Shown here one piece after another: positions 18,028-25,857 of a stretch of DNA of 64,000 nucleotides. The position numbers were made by a program, and so were the translations under genes. A model generated the notes under the pieces. That model saw only the letters and a program-made list of their open reading frames with translations, searched no databases and was not told the DNA's origin. The stretch's first letter is position 1. Each line of letters opens with the position of its first letter. The stretch is from Mycobacterium triplex (GTDB taxonomy: Bacteria > Actinomycetota > Actinomycetes > Mycobacteriales > Mycobacteriaceae): the NCBI RefSeq assembly GCF_000689255.1, contig NZ_HG964446.1:2572809-2636808 (forward strand), written 5' to 3'.

Positions 18028-18459
18028 CTAGCGTGCCAGCGCCGAGTCCACGGTCGGGTAAACAGGCAGCACGCCGCCGAGGCCGCACGCGTCGACGATG
18101 CGGGCAACGATCCGTTGCGGGCTGACCAAGCGCAGTTCGACTCCGCGTCGGCGCAGGGCCGCTGCTTCCCCGGCCAGCACTTCGACCGCGCAGCAGGCGA
18201 TGAAGTCCACTCCGGTGACGTCGACGATCAACGAGCCGGGCGATGCGGCGACGCCGGCCGCCTCGCTGACCAGGCGACGCCAGGTCTGCTCGTTGCAGGC
18301 GTCGATCTCGCCGCCGGCGTAGATCAGCACGGCCGCGCCGCGGCGATCCGTGGTCGCCCGCAGCGTGCTGTGCGGGTCGCCCAGCTCGTGGACGAGGCGG
18401 GTGCTGAGCGTCAGGCGCGGGCCCAACCTGGGGGGAGCGTGATCGGCGATTGTCTTCAT
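18028..18459 (-). CDS. STAS domain protein (anti-sigma factor antagonist-like)
   Basis: This 143-residue protein has a STAS domain (about residues 35-140) with VLIYAGGEIDACNE and SLIVDVTGVDFIACCAVEVLAG. In SpoIIAA-like antagonists the loop reads D-S-S-G and the serine is phosphorylated by an anti-sigma kinase. Here it is A88-C89-C90-A91, so there is no phospho-serine. It may bind a partner constitutively or respond to redox through the Cys pair. No anti-sigma or sigma gene is nearby. It diverges from a TetR gene. Confidence 0.8.
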   Translation of the reverse strand: MKTIADHAPPRLGPRLTLSTRLVHELGDPHSTLRATTDRRGAAVLIYAGGEIDACNEQTWRRLVSEAAGVAASPGSLIVDVTGVDFIACCAVEVLAGEAAALRRRGVELRLVSPQRIVARIVDACGLGGVLPVYPTVDSALAR

Positions 18460-18560
18460 TGGGGACTCCTAGTCAACCGGCGCCGGGGGCGTCGCGATGG
18501 ATGTCCGTCCTGGTTCTGAAGACAGACTTTCCGCGATGTGCGGATCTCCTTTGTATAACG

Positions 18561-18578
18561 AGACAGGGCGGTCTGTCT
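18561..18578. promoter_or_regulatory. Candidate operator palindrome before the TetR gene
   Basis: The inverted repeat AGACAG-N6-CTGTCT lies in the divergent region between the STAS and TetR genes, 33 bases before the TetR ATG, next to a TATAAC-like -10. An AGACAG half-site recurs at 18520-18525. This is a plausible autoregulatory TetR operator. No experiment is implied. Confidence 0.45.
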
Positions 18579-18610
18579 ATAGGCGGGAGTTAAGAGTATC
18601 GTGAGCCGGA

Positions 18611-19231
18611 ATGGAAAACTCCGACATCGCGCCGGCCGCTCCGTCTGCCCGGGAACGGATATTGAAAGCGGCATATGAGCTGTTCAGCCGGCGCGGGATC
18701 CGTGCGGTCGGCACCGATGAGGTGATCGAGCGCGCCGGCGTGGCCAAGGCGACTCTGTACCGCCATTTCGCGACGAAGAACGACCTTGTGCTGGCCGTCC
18801 TGCAGCGCCGCGAACAGATCTGGACGCACGGGTTGATCGAGGCGCAGTCGGAGCAGCGTGGCGCGACGCCCGAGGAGCAGTTGCTGGCGATCTTCGACGT
18901 CATGCACGAGTGGTTCCAGCTCCGCGACGGCTTCGAAGGGTGCTCTTTCATCAACGTGCTGCTCGAGTTGGGCGCCGAGCACCCCGCCGGGAAAGCCAGC
19001 ATCGCGCACATCGACCACGTCCGAGACATCGTGCGCCGTCGCGCCCTGGCGGCCGGGCTCACCGACGTCGAGGACTTCGCCTCGTCGTGGCACATCCTGA
19101 TGAAGGGGGCCATCATTCTCGCGGCCGTCGGCGACCTGGATGCTGCTCGGCGCGCACAGAAGATGGCCATACCGTTGATCGAGCAGCACCGGCCGCCGGC
19201 TGAGCTGGCGGTGGGGGAGGCGAGGGGCTAG
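18611..19231 (+). CDS. TetR family transcriptional regulator
   Basis: This 206-residue regulator has a helix-turn-helix around residues 13-60 (RAVGTDEVIERAGVAKATLYRHF) and an acyl-tail C-terminal domain with a conserved Cys (EGCSFINVL). It diverges from the STAS gene across 151 bases that contain an 18-bp palindrome. The neighbours give no clear target except itself and the STAS gene. The C-terminal fold resembles TetR proteins that sense aromatic or fatty acyl ligands, which is only suggestive. Confidence 0.85.
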   Translation: MENSDIAPAAPSARERILKAAYELFSRRGIRAVGTDEVIERAGVAKATLYRHFATKNDLVLAVLQRREQIWTHGLIEAQSEQRGATPEEQLLAIFDVMHEWFQLRDGFEGCSFINVLLELGAEHPAGKASIAHIDHVRDIVRRRALAAGLTDVEDFASSWHILMKGAIILAAVGDLDAARRAQKMAIPLIEQHRPPAELAVGEARG

Positions 19232-19244
19232 CTCGTCCGCGCCA

Positions 19245-19910
19245 TCACGCGGCGCCCGCGGCGGTTGTTCCGGTCGTGCGTGCGTGCTCGGCCTCGAGCT
19301 CGGCGATCGCACGCGAGGTGCGCTCGCGCAGCAGGACTGCCGCGATGACGCCGATGACGATCGCGATGACGAGGGCGATCCAGGAGAACCGCTCCAGCCA
19401 TCGTTCGGCGGCCATCCCGGCAAAGTAGACCAGCGCGGTCGTGCCGCCCGCCCAGCAGATTGCGCCCGACACGTTGGCGGCCAGGAACCGCTTGTAATGC
19501 ATTTTCAGCGCGCCGGCCAGCGGCCCGGCGAAGATCCGCAGCAGGGCGATGAAGCGCCCGAAGAACACCGCCCGGATGCCCCAGCGGTCGAACAAGCGCT
19601 CGGCCAGCATGACGTGGCCCCGGCCGAAATGCTTCGGGAAGCGCCGGCCCAGCCTGTCGAAGAGCCCCATACCGAAGCGCCGCCCGATCGAGTAGCCGAT
19701 CGAATCGCCGATCACCGCGCCGATCACCGCGGCGACGCCGACGCCGATCGGGTTGACGGCGATGTCGTGATGCGACGACAGCAGCGCCGCGCTGACCAGA
19801 ACGATCTCGCCCGGCAGCGGGATGCCCAGGCTTTCCACCCCGACCACACCGCCGACCACCAGGTAGACCGCGAGCGGCGGGATGGACTGCAGCAAAGCCT
19901 CGACATTCAT
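19245..19910 (-). CDS. DedA family membrane protein
   Basis: This 221-residue integral membrane protein has the DedA/SNARE-associated features ESLGIPLPGEIVL, GDSIGYSIGRRFG and FFGRFIALLRIFAGPLAG, with about five to six hydrophobic helices. DedA proteins flip undecaprenyl phosphate or phospholipids and help maintain membrane potential. ATG 19910 overlaps the stop of the SGNH hydrolase gene (ATGA), so the two are translationally coupled; a longer reading frame upstream is not DedA-like. Confidence 0.88.
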   Translation of the reverse strand: MNVEALLQSIPPLAVYLVVGGVVGVESLGIPLPGEIVLVSAALLSSHHDIAVNPIGVGVAAVIGAVIGDSIGYSIGRRFGMGLFDRLGRRFPKHFGRGHVMLAERLFDRWGIRAVFFGRFIALLRIFAGPLAGALKMHYKRFLAANVSGAICWAGGTTALVYFAGMAAERWLERFSWIALVIAIVIGVIAAVLLRERTSRAIAELEAEHARTTGTTAAGAA

Positions 19911-20749
19911 GGGTCCAGGATGCCTGACTGATGTCCACCCGGTGCGGCAATGCCGTCGGCGGGGGCGCCGCCGTGCCATTCGCGGACCGGCCCCAGCTCG
20001 GGGCGCTTTGGGAAGCGCCCGTCGGCCGCGGACAGGCCGCGCATCCGCCGCCACAGCCAGGGAAAGAAGTTCTCCTGCGTCCAGCGCAGTCTTCCGTACG
20101 CGCCGTCGGCGATCGACAGCTGCGTGGGATTGGGATGCGCTGCGGCCCAATCATGGCTGCTGTCAGGCAAATTGAGGGCCTCGGCCGCCGCGGCGGCAAA
20201 CAGGATATGGCCTTTGGGGGACGCGTGCACGCGGTCGAAACTCCAGGTGTCCCAATCGCGCATCGAGGCCGCGTTGTAGAGGTCGACGAGTTTGAATCCG
20301 TAACGACCGGCGGCGACGGTGATCGCGTTGTTCATCCGGGCCAGCCGTTTGGACACGATGCGGCCGAACGGCAGGAACTGCGCGACATTCGGGAAGGTCG
20401 TCGTCACCACCGTCGCGCCCGATCTGGCCAGCGCCGCATAGACGTAATCGAGTTCGGCCAGCGCCCGCGGGAATTGTCGTCCCGGCTGGATGACGTCGTT
20501 CATCCCGGCGCAAATGGTGATCAAATCCGGCTTCATCGCCAGTGCGGGTGGAATTTGCTCGGTGAGCACGTCACCGAGCTTTTTGCCGCGCACCGCGAGA
20601 TTGGCGTACTGCAACCCGGGGTAGAGCGTGTCGAGCATGACGGCGAGTCGATCGGCAAACCCCAAGAGGCCGGTGGTTTCGTCACCGTCCCAAAGGCCTT
20701 CGGTTTGGCTGTCGCCGAGGGCGACGAACCTGGAGTATCCGGCCTGCAT
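19907..20749 (-). CDS. SGNH/GDSL hydrolase
   Basis: This 280-residue protein is an SGNH-family esterase. Block I GDSQTEG carries the nucleophile Ser14, block III is AGMND, and block V is DRVHASPKGH with the Asp-His pair. The family deacylates lipids, glycans or small esters. No classical signal peptide is visible, so it may be cytosolic. ATG 20749 was chosen; an in-frame GTG at 20761 is close by. It precedes and overlaps dedA, which hints at a membrane lipid or envelope substrate. Confidence 0.85.
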   Translation of the reverse strand: MQAGYSRFVALGDSQTEGLWDGDETTGLLGFADRLAVMLDTLYPGLQYANLAVRGKKLGDVLTEQIPPALAMKPDLITICAGMNDVIQPGRQFPRALAELDYVYAALARSGATVVTTTFPNVAQFLPFGRIVSKRLARMNNAITVAAGRYGFKLVDLYNAASMRDWDTWSFDRVHASPKGHILFAAAAAEALNLPDSSHDWAAAHPNPTQLSIADGAYGRLRWTQENFFPWLWRRMRGLSAADGRFPKRPELGPVREWHGGAPADGIAAPGGHQSGILDP

Positions 20750-20863
20750 AGCTCCGCACACGATGCCGAGACTAAAACCCGATCCGATTCCCTATGCGTG
20801 ACATCCGCCCCGAAACGCTGTTGTAGCGTGGCTCTGGCCGGACCGCGCGGCGTGAGGAGAGTC

Positions 20864-22510
20864 GTGGAATTCAATCTCGCCCAAGTGTTCTCGGCTGTCG
20901 CGGCCGCCAATCCCGATCGCGACTGCATCGTATTCGGACACCGACGGTTCACTTTCTCGCAAACTGACGAACGCGCCCGGCGGCTCGCCCGGGCGCTGCA
21001 CTCGTGGGGACTGGGCGTGCGTCGGGAACGCAGCGAGCTGGCCGCGCACGAATCGGGCCAAAGCCATCTCGGTTTGTACCTTGCCAACGGCAACGAGTAC
21101 CTCGAGGGCATGCTCGGCGCGTACCGGGCTCGGGTCGCCCCGTTCAATGTGAACTATCGCTACGTCGCCGACGAATTGGTCTACCTGCTGGGCAATGCCG
21201 GCGCGGAAGCCGTGATGTACCAGGCGCGCTTCGCCCCGATGCTGGCCGAGGCACTGGATCGGTTGCCCGCGATGCGGCTGATCCACGTCGACGACGAGTC
21301 CGGAAACGATCCGTTGCCCGGGGCGGTGCGTTACGAGGAGTTGCTGGCCCTCAATGCCGGTGGGGTGTCCGACGAGCCGCTGGATGTCGTGCCCTCGCCC
21401 GACGATCTCTACATCCTCTATACCGGCGGCACCACCGGGATGCCCAAGGCGGTGCTGTGGCGCCAGAACGACATCTACCTGAACGCGATGGGCGGCCGGG
21501 TGTTCGGCACCGGGGAGATGACGACCAGCCTGCAGGAGATCGTGCAACGATCACGGGCCGAGGGCCCCGGTTCGATGACGTGCGCGCCGCTGATGCACGG
21601 CGCCGCACAGTGGGCGGCGTTCATCAACCTGTGCAGCGGCCGGCCGTTCGTGATGGCGCCGACGACCACGCACTTCGATCCGGCCGAGGCGTGGGCGCTG
21701 GCCAGCCGGGAGCGCGTGGCGTCGCTGTCGATCGTCGGCGACGCGTTCGGGCGGCCTCTGGCCGATGCCCTCGAAGCGGGGGACTACGACCTGTCCGGGC
21801 TGTTCGTGCTGATCACCGGCGGAGCGGCACTCAGCGCCCCGCTCAAGCAACGATTCGTCGACCTGCTGCCGCAGCTGACGATCCTGGACGCGGGCGGGTC
21901 GTCGGAATCCGGCTCGCAGATGGGGCAGGTCTCCAGCCGGGCGCAGGGTGCCAGTGGCCGGTTCGCCCCGAATCCGGGCGCGGTGGTGGTCAGCGCGGAC
22001 ATGACCCGAATGTTGTCGCCGGGCGACGACGAGATCGGCTGGCTGGCCCAGCAGGGCCTGATACCGCTGGGCTACCTCGGCGATCCGGAGAAGACCGCCC
22101 GGACGTTCCCGGTGATCGACGGGATCCGGCATTCGGTGCCCGGCGACCGGGCCCGCTGGTTCGCCGACGGCCAGATCGAGCTGCTGGGCCGCGATTCGGT
22201 GACGATCAACTCCGGCGGCGAGAAGATCTTCGCCGAAGAGGTCGAGGCCGCGATCGCCGAGCATCCCGCCGTGTACGACGTCGTGGTGACCAGTCGGCCC
22301 AGCGCGCGGTGGACCAACGAGGTCGTCGCGATCGTGGCGCTGGCCGACGGCGCAACGGCCGACGCGGACAGCATCATCGCCGAGGCCGCTCGCCATATCG
22401 CGCGTTACAAGCTGCCGAAGGCGGTGGTCTTCCGCGACCGCCTGCAACGGTCACCGTCCGGCAAGGCCGACTACCGGTGGGCGAAAGCTCAAGCCGCACA
22501 AGATGTCTGA
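20864..22510 (+). CDS. Acyl-CoA synthetase (FadD19-like group)
   Basis: This 548-residue adenylate-forming ligase has YTGGTTGMPKAVLW (P-loop), a central GGSSESG motif, VPGDRARW, and the late SINSGG-like TINSGGEKIFAEEVE plus RSPSGKADYRW with the catalytic lysine. The TGGTTG variant and the DYRWAK ending resemble mycobacterial FadD19-type synthetases that activate steroid side chains and related branched or cyclic acids. GTG 20864 follows AGGAGA. It is the first gene of a plus-strand pair with the IclR regulator, separated by a large palindrome. The substrate may belong to the aromatic-acid locus next door; that is inference. Confidence 0.85.
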   Translation: MEFNLAQVFSAVAAANPDRDCIVFGHRRFTFSQTDERARRLARALHSWGLGVRRERSELAAHESGQSHLGLYLANGNEYLEGMLGAYRARVAPFNVNYRYVADELVYLLGNAGAEAVMYQARFAPMLAEALDRLPAMRLIHVDDESGNDPLPGAVRYEELLALNAGGVSDEPLDVVPSPDDLYILYTGGTTGMPKAVLWRQNDIYLNAMGGRVFGTGEMTTSLQEIVQRSRAEGPGSMTCAPLMHGAAQWAAFINLCSGRPFVMAPTTTHFDPAEAWALASRERVASLSIVGDAFGRPLADALEAGDYDLSGLFVLITGGAALSAPLKQRFVDLLPQLTILDAGGSSESGSQMGQVSSRAQGASGRFAPNPGAVVVSADMTRMLSPGDDEIGWLAQQGLIPLGYLGDPEKTARTFPVIDGIRHSVPGDRARWFADGQIELLGRDSVTINSGGEKIFAEEVEAAIAEHPAVYDVVVTSRPSARWTNEVVAIVALADGATADADSIIAEAARHIARYKLPKAVVFRDRLQRSPSGKADYRWAKAQAAQDV

Positions 22511-22514
22511 TTCG

Positions 22515-22603
22515 CGGTAGCCAAGCTCCGCGAGCGTGGGCCCTATGGACGGTTTCACGGCGGTTTCGATACGTAGGGCCCACGCTCGGCGCGGGGGCTA
22601 CCG
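22515..22603. repeat. Palindromic intergenic repeat, copy 1, with outer arms
   Basis: The 59-bp core at 22531-22589 starts and ends with a perfect 15-base inverted repeat (arms 22531-22545 and 22574-22588, containing GGGCCC). Outer arms CGGTAGCC (22515-22522) and GGCTACCG (22596-22603) pair as well, the last base falling in the IclR GTG. A related core lies at 50247-50305, same length and about 75 percent identical by eye, with a conserved stem and a divergent loop. It could act as a transcription terminator or attenuator between fadD and iclR, or be a dispersed palindromic repeat. Confidence 0.7.
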
Positions 22604-23415
22604 TGAAACACGTGCAGAACAAGGAGCAACCGGCAGCGAACGAGCCGGCCGCCGATTCGCTTGTGCCGCAGTACCCGATCGAGTCGGTCGACAATGCGCT
22701 CAAGCTGCTGCTCCTGCTGGGCGAGCAACCGCAGATCCGGTTGAGCGAGGCGACCCGCTATCTGGGGGTGGCGTCGTCGACCGCGCACCGGCTGCTGGCG
22801 ATGCTGACCTATCGCGGCTTCGTCCGCCAGGACCCGGTGTCCAAGGCTTACCTGCCCGGTCCGTCGTTGACCGGTGTGGCGTTTGCGATCTTCGGCCGCA
22901 TCGACATTCAGGGCTGTGCCACGCCGGTCATGCGCGCGCTCTCCGACCAGCTGCGGGAAACGACTCATATCGGGATGCTCGACGGCGCCAACGTCCGTTT
23001 CGTCGCGGCGGTCGAGGGTCCGGCGGCGGTCCGGGTGGCGTCCCGCCTCGGGCGCACGATGCCGGCGCATTGCACCTCGACCGGCAAGGTCATGCTGGCC
23101 CAGCTGTCGCAGCCGCAATTGCATGCGCTGCTGCCCGACGAGCGGCTGGAGCGCGTCACCGCGCGCTCGATCGGCAGCCGCGCCGAGTTGGAGGACGAGC
23201 TCTTCCGTATCCGCGAGCGCGGCTACGCGATCAACCGCGAGGAGAGCGAGGAAGGCGTCGCCTCGGTCGCAGTGCCCATCCCCACCCGTGCTCCCGGCTT
23301 GCGGCTCGCGCTCAACGCGGCCGCGCCGCAGCATCGCCTCGACAGCACGCGGCACGCTTCGGTTGCGGCCGCACTTGTGAAGGCGGCCAAGGAGATTGGC
23401 GACCAGTTGGGCTGA
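22603..23415 (+). CDS. IclR family transcriptional regulator
   Basis: This 270-residue protein has an N-terminal winged helix-turn-helix (about residues 25-85, RLSEATRYLGVASSTAHRLL) and a C-terminal effector domain (TSTGKVMLAQL, NREESEEGVASVAVPI). IclR proteins typically control aromatic-acid catabolism, and the minus-strand dioxygenase operon converges on this gene. Start GTG 22603 is likely; GTG 22612 is nine bases later in frame. It probably regulates the dioxygenase and/or pca genes. The effector is not predicted. Confidence 0.88.
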   Translation: MKHVQNKEQPAANEPAADSLVPQYPIESVDNALKLLLLLGEQPQIRLSEATRYLGVASSTAHRLLAMLTYRGFVRQDPVSKAYLPGPSLTGVAFAIFGRIDIQGCATPVMRALSDQLRETTHIGMLDGANVRFVAAVEGPAAVRVASRLGRTMPAHCTSTGKVMLAQLSQPQLHALLPDERLERVTARSIGSRAELEDELFRIRERGYAINREESEEGVASVAVPIPTRAPGLRLALNAAAPQHRLDSTRHASVAAALVKAAKEIGDQLG

Positions 23416-23424
23416 GACGGCTGC

Positions 23425-23559
23425 TCAGCTAGCGAAACCCGGTGTCCGGTAGGGGATTTCCGGGCACGGGAAAACGTCGTTGAGAGTGACGGTGCGCAGC
23501 TTGCGGGCCCGGATGATCTCCAGTGTCGCCGGCAGATACGAAGTTGTGACCTTAAGCGG
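23425..23559 (-). pseudogene. C-terminal gene remnant directly after the class II aldolase stop
   Basis: In frame with, and immediately after, the aldolase TGA there are 44 codons ending in their own TGA: TSYLPATLEIIRARKLRTVT, then LNDVFPCPEIPYRTPGFAS. The composition is that of a real protein C-terminus, with the pattern seen at the end of polysaccharide deacetylases, not of random GC-rich DNA. There is no start codon or upstream domain. The most likely reading is the leftover tail of a deleted gene. Stop-codon readthrough is formally possible but has no support. Confidence 0.4.
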
Positions 23560-24285
23560 TCAGTCGGCTCGCAGCCGGGCGACCTCATGGCGCCACGCCG
23601 CGTCGGCGGTGAAGGCCGGCCCCAAATCGGGCAGGTCGTCCCAGTCGGCGTCGTCGATCTCGCGCAGGGTGCCGCCGGCCGAGAGCACCCGCAACGACAT
23701 CCGGGCCAACCCGTCGAGACTGATCGCCTGCAACACCGCCTGCGGCACAGTGGTTGCGGCGCTGGTGATTCCGTGCCCGCGCAGGATCACCACCGGCCGG
23801 TCGCGCATCGCGGCCACCATCTCCTTGCCCAACGCGCTGCTGCGGATCAGCACGGCGCGCGGGTAGACCGGCACGCCGTCGCGTGCCAGCCAGGCGCCCG
23901 GAATGTCGTAGGCGCCGTAGATGGGGCGGATCGTGACGCCGGCCAGATCCGCGGCGACGACCGCCGGTGGGTGCAGATGCGCGACCGCCAGGTGCCGTGC
24001 ATCGGCCAGCATGGTCTCGACGTGGATGGGCAGCTCGTTGGGGACGCGGTATCCGTCGAGTTCGCCGTCGGCGCCTGCGCTGCCGTCGAATCGGATCAGG
24101 CGGATGTCGCTGGGCCTGGTGTCGGCCACGCCGGTGTCGGAGTCGCTGCGGCAGCGCACGAGGAGACGATCGTCGTCGACGCGCAGACTCAGGTGCCCCA
24201 GCATCCCGTCGACCAGGCCGCGGGCCGCGGCGACCCGGCAGCCCAGGGCCACCAGGGCGCGTTGGCCGTCCAGCTCGCCGGTCAT
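23560..24285 (-). CDS. Class II aldolase/adducin-family protein, probable aromatic-acid decarboxylase
   Basis: This 241-residue enzyme has the class II aldolase fold with metal-binding histidines in VAHLHPPAV and RGHGIT. In aromatic catabolic operons this family supplies decarboxylases such as PhtC (3,4-dihydroxyphthalate decarboxylase) and CmtD (p-cumate pathway). Its place after a dioxygenase and a dihydrodiol dehydrogenase fits decarboxylation of a carboxylated catechol. ATG 24285 overlaps the SDR stop (ATGA). If the substrate is 3,4-dihydroxyphthalate the product is protocatechuate, which the pca genes at 29 kb would consume. The exact substrate is inferred. Confidence 0.75.
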   Translation of the reverse strand: MTGELDGQRALVALGCRVAAARGLVDGMLGHLSLRVDDDRLLVRCRSDSDTGVADTRPSDIRLIRFDGSAGADGELDGYRVPNELPIHVETMLADARHLAVAHLHPPAVVAADLAGVTIRPIYGAYDIPGAWLARDGVPVYPRAVLIRSSALGKEMVAAMRDRPVVILRGHGITSAATTVPQAVLQAISLDGLARMSLRVLSAGGTLREIDDADWDDLPDLGPAFTADAAWRHEVARLRAD

Positions 24286-25088
24286 CGCGGCCGCACTTTC
24301 GGGGTGCCGAGGCCGAATCCGCCGTCCGGGTGGATGGTCTCGCCGGTGATGCCGCGGGACCGCCCGGACGCCAGGAACACGAACGACCAGGCGTGGTCTT
24401 CTCCGGACAGTGCGACGTTCAACGGGGTGCGCGCGGCGACGTCGCGTGCCCGGTCGGGGTAGTCGTCGAGGCGGGTGTCCTTGAGCCCCAGGCTGTTCAG
24501 GCCGCGGAGGTCGGTGTTGAGGGTGCCCCCGGGCGCCACGCCGTTGACCCGGATATGCGGTGCGAGCTCGTGCGCCAACGACGCCACCAGCCCGCGCACG
24601 GCGAACTTCGACGACACGTACAGCACGCCGCCGCGGCCGGGGTAGTACGACGACGCGGACTCGGTGAGGATGATCGACGGCTCGGTCCCGCTTCGCAGTG
24701 CCGACAGAGCCGCCTTGACCGACTGCAAATGGCTCAGCACGTTGGTGCGAAACATTTCGTCGAATGCGGCCGCGAGGTTGTCGGCGTCGAGATCGGCCAC
24801 GCCCCGGTAGAAGTCGAAGACTCCCACGCAGTTGACCAGGACGTCGAGCCCGCCGAAGGAATCGACGGCCGCGGCGACCGCTCGGTGGTTGGCCTCGCTG
24901 GTGATCGCGTCTCCCTCGACCACGCGAACCTCGGGGCGCTGCGCGCGCAGCATCTCGCATTTGCCCGGATCGCGTTCCAGTACAGCAACTCTGGACTCTT
25001 CGGCCAAGAAGGCGTCGACGACCGCGCGGCCGATCCCGGATCCACCGCCCACGATCAGGGCACGTTTGCCGTGCAACCAGGCCCTCAC
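24282..25088 (-). CDS. SDR family cis-dihydrodiol dehydrogenase-like enzyme
   Basis: This 268-residue NAD-dependent dehydrogenase has IVGGGSGIGRAVV (nucleotide site), an active-site serine in LTESASS, and the YVSSK Tyr-Lys pair. In Rieske dioxygenase operons such SDRs rearomatise the cis-dihydrodiol to a catechol. GTG 25088 was chosen because it forms a GTGA overlap with the upstream 84-aa gene and begins just before the Rossmann strand. The downstream aldolase gene overlaps its stop. The operon context makes a dihydrodiol dehydrogenase role likely. Confidence 0.82.
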   Translation of the reverse strand: MRAWLHGKRALIVGGGSGIGRAVVDAFLAEESRVAVLERDPGKCEMLRAQRPEVRVVEGDAITSEANHRAVAAAVDSFGGLDVLVNCVGVFDFYRGVADLDADNLAAAFDEMFRTNVLSHLQSVKAALSALRSGTEPSIILTESASSYYPGRGGVLYVSSKFAVRGLVASLAHELAPHIRVNGVAPGGTLNTDLRGLNSLGLKDTRLDDYPDRARDVAARTPLNVALSGEDHAWSFVFLASGRSRGITGETIHPDGGFGLGTPKVRPR

Positions 25089-25339
25089 TCCGGATCGGGC
25101 AGCAGCGGCGCGTGCGAGTTCCCCACCATCGCCGCCATCGTTCGGGGGTTCTGCCACGTCAGTGCCTCCACCTCTAGTGCGTCCAGGCTGATCCACCGCC
25201 CCGTTCGGGGTGCGCGGATCAGCAGCCTCGATCCATTGCGGGTGTCGACTCGCCGTACCACGACCTCGGTGAATTCATTTGCGACCGTGAGTGATTCGCC
25301 GACCGCGCCCGCCATCAACCGCTCGAGTTCGTCGTTCAC
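25085..25339 (-). CDS. Unknown 84-aa protein within the dioxygenase operon
   Basis: This small protein lies between the dioxygenase beta subunit and the dihydrodiol dehydrogenase and overlaps both by four bases (GTGA on each side), which argues strongly that it is translated. It is acidic, with a central segment EVVVRRVDTRNGSRLLIRAP that predicts a beta hairpin or small beta sheet. It has no cysteines, so it is not a ferredoxin, and no membrane segment. I do not recognise the family. A chaperone, assembly factor or regulatory partner for the dioxygenase or dehydrogenase is possible. Confidence 0.75.
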   Translation of the reverse strand: MNDELERLMAGAVGESLTVANEFTEVVVRRVDTRNGSRLLIRAPRTGRWISLDALEVEALTWQNPRTMAAMVGNSHAPLLPDPE

Positions 25340-25857
25340 AGGAACACCGCCAGGTTCTGCATCCGCAACACCGACTCGTCGGCACTGATCGTGCGCCGCG
25401 CGAGCTTCCATCGATCATCGCACCAGCGCAGCAGGTCTTCGCGACCGCACGACATCAGCGCGCTCTCGTTGACGTCGCCGCGGCTGCGGAACAGCAGTTC
25501 GGCGGACTCGACCACCAGGTGTGCCGGATCGCCGTCGGACTCGAAGGTGCGCACGTTGGTGATGAAGTGACGCAACCGCGACGGTGGATCCTCGGCCCAC
25601 ACGTGCTCGGTGCCCATCCGCGCGACCCGCTGGCTCAGCGAGTACTTGTCCTCGTCGAAGTGGGCCATTCCGGGAGAGGTGTCGAACCCGGCGCCGCGCG
25701 CGGTCGTGACGCGGACCGGCATCACGTAGCGCACATCGTCGGTCAGTGTGTCCAGCCAGTCTTCGTATTGCTGGGCGTCGAGCAGGTAGGCCTCGTCCAC
25801 CAGGAACTGGTGTGCCTGCAGATGTCGAAAGTCGTTGAACGGCAATGGTTTTTTCAT
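25336..25857 (-). CDS. Aromatic-ring-hydroxylating dioxygenase, beta subunit
   Basis: This 173-residue protein is the small subunit of a Rieske non-heme iron dioxygenase, with the SnoaL/NTF2-like fold and family segments EAYLLDAQQYEDWLDTLTDD and RLRHFITNVR. It has a structural role in the alpha3-beta3 hexamer. ATG 25857 overlaps the alpha-subunit stop (ATGA), ensuring stoichiometric translation. The downstream 84-aa gene overlaps its stop. Confidence 0.9.
   Translation of the reverse strand: MKKPLPFNDFRHLQAHQFLVDEAYLLDAQQYEDWLDTLTDDVRYVMPVRVTTARGAGFDTSPGMAHFDEDKYSLSQRVARMGTEHVWAEDPPSRLRHFITNVRTFESDGDPAHLVVESAELLFRSRGDVNESALMSCGREDLLRWCDDRWKLARRTISADESVLRMQNLAVFL

Noticed and set aside
19931..20863. 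5' extension of the acyl-CoA synthetase frame
   Set aside because: Antisense to the SGNH hydrolase and without synthetase similarity; the GTG at 20864 with AGGAGA is the real start.
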